Assembly: GCF_030929615.1 (NCBI RefSeq)
Contig: NZ_JAVFVU010000004.1
Location: 186,001 to 250,000, forward strand
From: Dyadobacter sp. LHD-138
GTDB lineage: Bacteria; Bacteroidota; Bacteroidia; Cytophagales; Spirosomataceae
Length of the DNA: 64,000 bases
Direction: 5' to 3'
Shown piece by piece: positions 62,468 to 64,000 of the stretch. The position numbers and the translations under genes were made by a program. The first letter of the stretch is position 1; every line of letters starts with the position of its first letter. The notes beneath the pieces were generated by a model, which was not told the DNA's origin, did no database searches, and saw only the letters and a list, made by a program, of their open reading frames with translations.

Positions 62468-63037
62468 ATGGCAGTTAAAATTAGATTAGCGCGTCGTGGA
62501 CGCAAACAAAAAGCGATTTATGATATCGTAATCGCAGATGCCAGAGCACCACGTGATGGTCGCTTCATCGAAAAGATTGGTAGCTACAACCCAGGTACTA
62601 ATCCTTCATCCGTAGTTTTAGATACAGCGAAGGCTGTTGACTGGTTGCTTAAAGGTGCTCAGCCAACGGATACAGCTCGCTCAATCCTGCACCACGAAGG
62701 TGTTATGCTTCGCAAGCACTTACAAGTTGGTGTAATTAAAGGTGCAATCGGACAGGACGTTGCTGACGCACGTTTTGAAGAGTGGAAGGCATCTAAAACT
62801 GATCGTAATGTTTCTGCTGCTGATTCATTGTCGGCTAAGAAAGATGGCGAAAAGCAAGCGAAACTTGACGCTGAACGTAAAGTAAATCAGTCACGTGCTG
62901 AAGCTATTGCTAAAAAGAACGCTCCTGTGGTAGAAGAAGTTGCTGCTGAGGAAGTTTCTGAAGAAGTAGTTGCTGACGAAGCTGGGGCAGCCGCTCCTGT
63001 GGCAGAAGATACTACTGACGCGCCAGCTGCTGAATAA
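62468..63037 (+). CDS. rpsP: 30S ribosomal protein S16 with long acidic C-terminal tail
   Basis: Residues 1-80 are a standard S16 ([40 protein letters not shown]), an early-binding 16S rRNA protein of the small subunit. The remaining 100 or so residues form an extension rich in Ala, Glu and Lys, ending in an Ala/Glu/Val low-complexity stretch. From memory this tail is common in Bacteroidota S16 and absent from E. coli S16 (82 residues). The gene is followed by rimM and trmD, the classic order, and preceded by its own promoter. Confidence 0.96.
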   Translation: MAVKIRLARRGRKQKAIYDIVIADARAPRDGRFIEKIGSYNPGTNPSSVVLDTAKAVDWLLKGAQPTDTARSILHHEGVMLRKHLQVGVIKGAIGQDVADARFEEWKASKTDRNVSAADSLSAKKDGEKQAKLDAERKVNQSRAEAIAKKNAPVVEEVAAEEVSEEVVADEAGAAAPVAEDTTDAPAAE

Positions 63038-63059
63038 TTTAGTAGTTAATGCTTTATTT

Positions 63060-63090
63060 ATGGGTCTGTCGGTGTTCCGTACAGACTCAT
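63060..63090 (+). repeat. Hairpin between rpsP and rimM
   Basis: ATGGGTCTGT (63060-63069) pairs with ACAGACTCAT (63081-63090) through one G-T pair around an 11-nt loop. A partly T-rich stretch (ATTTGTTTTA) follows. It could be an attenuator that lets rpsP be expressed above rimM-trmD. Confidence 0.5.
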
Positions 63091-63136
63091 ATTTGTTTTA
63101 AAGGTTTAGCATCAATATAATTTAATTAAGAATACT

Positions 63137-63703
63137 TTGACACAGGATAGCTGTTATTTATTAGGCTATATCGTTCGTACGCACGGTATGTCGGGTGATG
63201 TCGTTGTTTTTCTGGATGTTGATTATCCAGAGGATTACGAGGACCTTGATTCTGTTTATTTTGAATTAAAGGGTGATCTGGTTCCATATTTTGTGGAACG
63301 GTTCAATTTGCAGAAACAGAGTAAGGCCATTGTGCGTTTTGAAGAAGTTGATACCATTGAGAAAGCGCAGGCTTTGGTGGGCACGTCGCTTTATCTGCCT
63401 TTGGACGGCCTTGCCGAGCTTGAAGATGAAGAGTTTTATTATCATGAGATCAAAGGTTACACGGTAGTCGATGAAAATAAAGGAACGCTTGGCGTGGTGC
63501 GTGAAGTGTATTCTCTGAATGGTCAGGATCTGATTGCGATGGATTATCAGGGTGTCGAGGTATTGATTCCTACTGCCGAAGATATTGTGCTTAAAGCGGA
63601 CAAAGAGAATAAGAAATTACTGGTGAATTTGCCAGAGGGGCTGTTGGAGGTTTACCTAGAAAATGGCGCTGATAGCGATAATGTTCCTGATGATGCGGAT
63701 TGA
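63137..63703 (+). CDS. rimM: Ribosome maturation factor RimM
   Basis: RimM helps assemble the head of the 30S subunit and binds S19. The 188-residue protein begins TQDSCYLLGYIVRTHGMSGD after a TTG start at 63137; the family's opening residues begin right there and no ATG precedes it in frame. The N-terminal beta-barrel runs to about residue 90, and the C-terminal PRC-like barrel contains EEFYYHEIKGYTV and LIPTAEDIV. A short acidic tail closes it. It overlaps trmD by 11 bp. Confidence 0.94.
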   Translation: MTQDSCYLLGYIVRTHGMSGDVVVFLDVDYPEDYEDLDSVYFELKGDLVPYFVERFNLQKQSKAIVRFEEVDTIEKAQALVGTSLYLPLDGLAELEDEEFYYHEIKGYTVVDENKGTLGVVREVYSLNGQDLIAMDYQGVEVLIPTAEDIVLKADKENKKLLVNLPEGLLEVYLENGADSDNVPDDAD

Positions 63704-64000
63704 TATTATTTCCTGTGTTCCAAACCTTCTGGACAGCTTTTTCGCCCACTCCATCTTAAAACGGGCGCAGGATGGGAATCACGTGGAAGTGGTGATCCAT
63801 GATCTGCGTGATTATTCGGTTAACAAGCACCGTTCGATCGACGATTACGCTTTTGGCGGTGGTGCGGGCATGGTGCTTCAAATTGAGCCGATTGCGGGCT
63901 GTATCCGGGCTTTGCAGGCTGAACGGGTTTATGACGAGATTATTTACCTCACGCCCGATGGCGAGCTGATGGAACAGAAAATGGTCAATCAACTTTCTTT
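63693..64000 (+). CDS. trmD: tRNA (guanine-N1-)-methyltransferase, N-terminal part (cut by window edge)
   Basis: TrmD methylates G37 of tRNAs next to the anticodon, using SAM, to prevent frameshifts. About 102 residues are read before the window ends. The sequence MRIDIISCVPNLLDSFFAHS, then VVIHDLRDYSVNKHRSIDDYAFGGGAGMVLQIEP, is the family's N-terminal signature, including the DD(Y)xFGGGxGM segment near 50 of the trefoil-knot SAM site. The start is the second of two adjacent ATG codons (63690 and 63693); both are possible. It overlaps rimM in the standard way. Confidence 0.95.
   Translation, partial: MRIDIISCVPNLLDSFFAHSILKRAQDGNHVEVVIHDLRDYSVNKHRSIDDYAFGGGAGMVLQIEPIAGCIRALQAERVYDEIIYLTPDGELMEQKMVNQLS

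Overview
The window looks like the chromosome of a Bacteroidota bacterium of the order Cytophagales, most like Dyadobacter or a close relative (inferred, not searched). The reasons are paired SusC/SusD genes, a FecI-type sigma factor with a FecR anti-sigma factor, TAnnTTTG promoter boxes in place of a sigma-70 -10 box, almost no Shine-Dalgarno sequences, and the order ompA-like, rpsP, rimM, trmD. No tRNA, rRNA, CRISPR array, phage or intact insertion sequence was seen.

Region 1 (1-10,835): two tandem LpxL-type acyltransferases (the first cut by the window edge) and a small membrane protein, then a complete assimilatory sulfate-reduction operon on the minus strand. Its order is TSUP transporter, metZ-like, cysH, cysD, cysN, sulfite reductase, cobA. 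CysDN makes APS, CysH (iron-sulfur APS-reductase type) makes sulfite, the siroheme reductase makes sulfide, MetZ fixes sulfide into homocysteine, and CobA supplies the siroheme precursor. The gaps in this operon hold three unusual repeats: two arrays of degenerate GC-phased 7-mers and one CACAGAG-rich block. Perfect or near-perfect palindromes stand before the first gene and before the reductase gene.

Region 2 (10,836-29,740): a polysaccharide-utilisation locus on the minus strand, controlled by a divergent LacI-type regulator that carries an extra N-terminal zinc ribbon. It runs SusC, SusD, a possible FMN-carrying protein, a secreted FAD oxidoreductase, a large alpha/alpha-toroid protein, an esterase, a sodium-solute symporter, a GH2 glycosidase and a cytosolic FAD oxidoreductase. 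The pairing of two flavoenzymes with a candidate flavinylated protein suggests an oxidative way of breaking down a glycoside; this is the best candidate for an undescribed system here.

Region 3 (29,896-48,112): a secreted beta-lactamase-fold hydrolase, then a second SusC/SusD locus run by an ECF sigma factor and FecR, with a TIM-barrel sugar epimerase. Beyond it lie a GH76 endo-mannanase, three GH29 alpha-L-fucosidases and a glycosylasparaginase. Together these fit the breakdown of fucosylated, mannose-containing N-glycans. A small acetyltransferase and a 58-residue protein overlap between the fucosidases.

Region 4 (48,247-64,000): household and envelope genes: a fatty-acid-hydroxylase-family protein, an ABC transporter pair, two short-chain dehydrogenases (one is FabG), a phytase-like esterase lipoprotein behind a possible PHO box, a VWA-like membrane protein, DUF2279, Smr-domain and DUF4403 proteins, the RNase P RNA, an OmpA-family protein followed by a 68-nt perfect hairpin, and the start of the rpsP-rimM-trmD operon.
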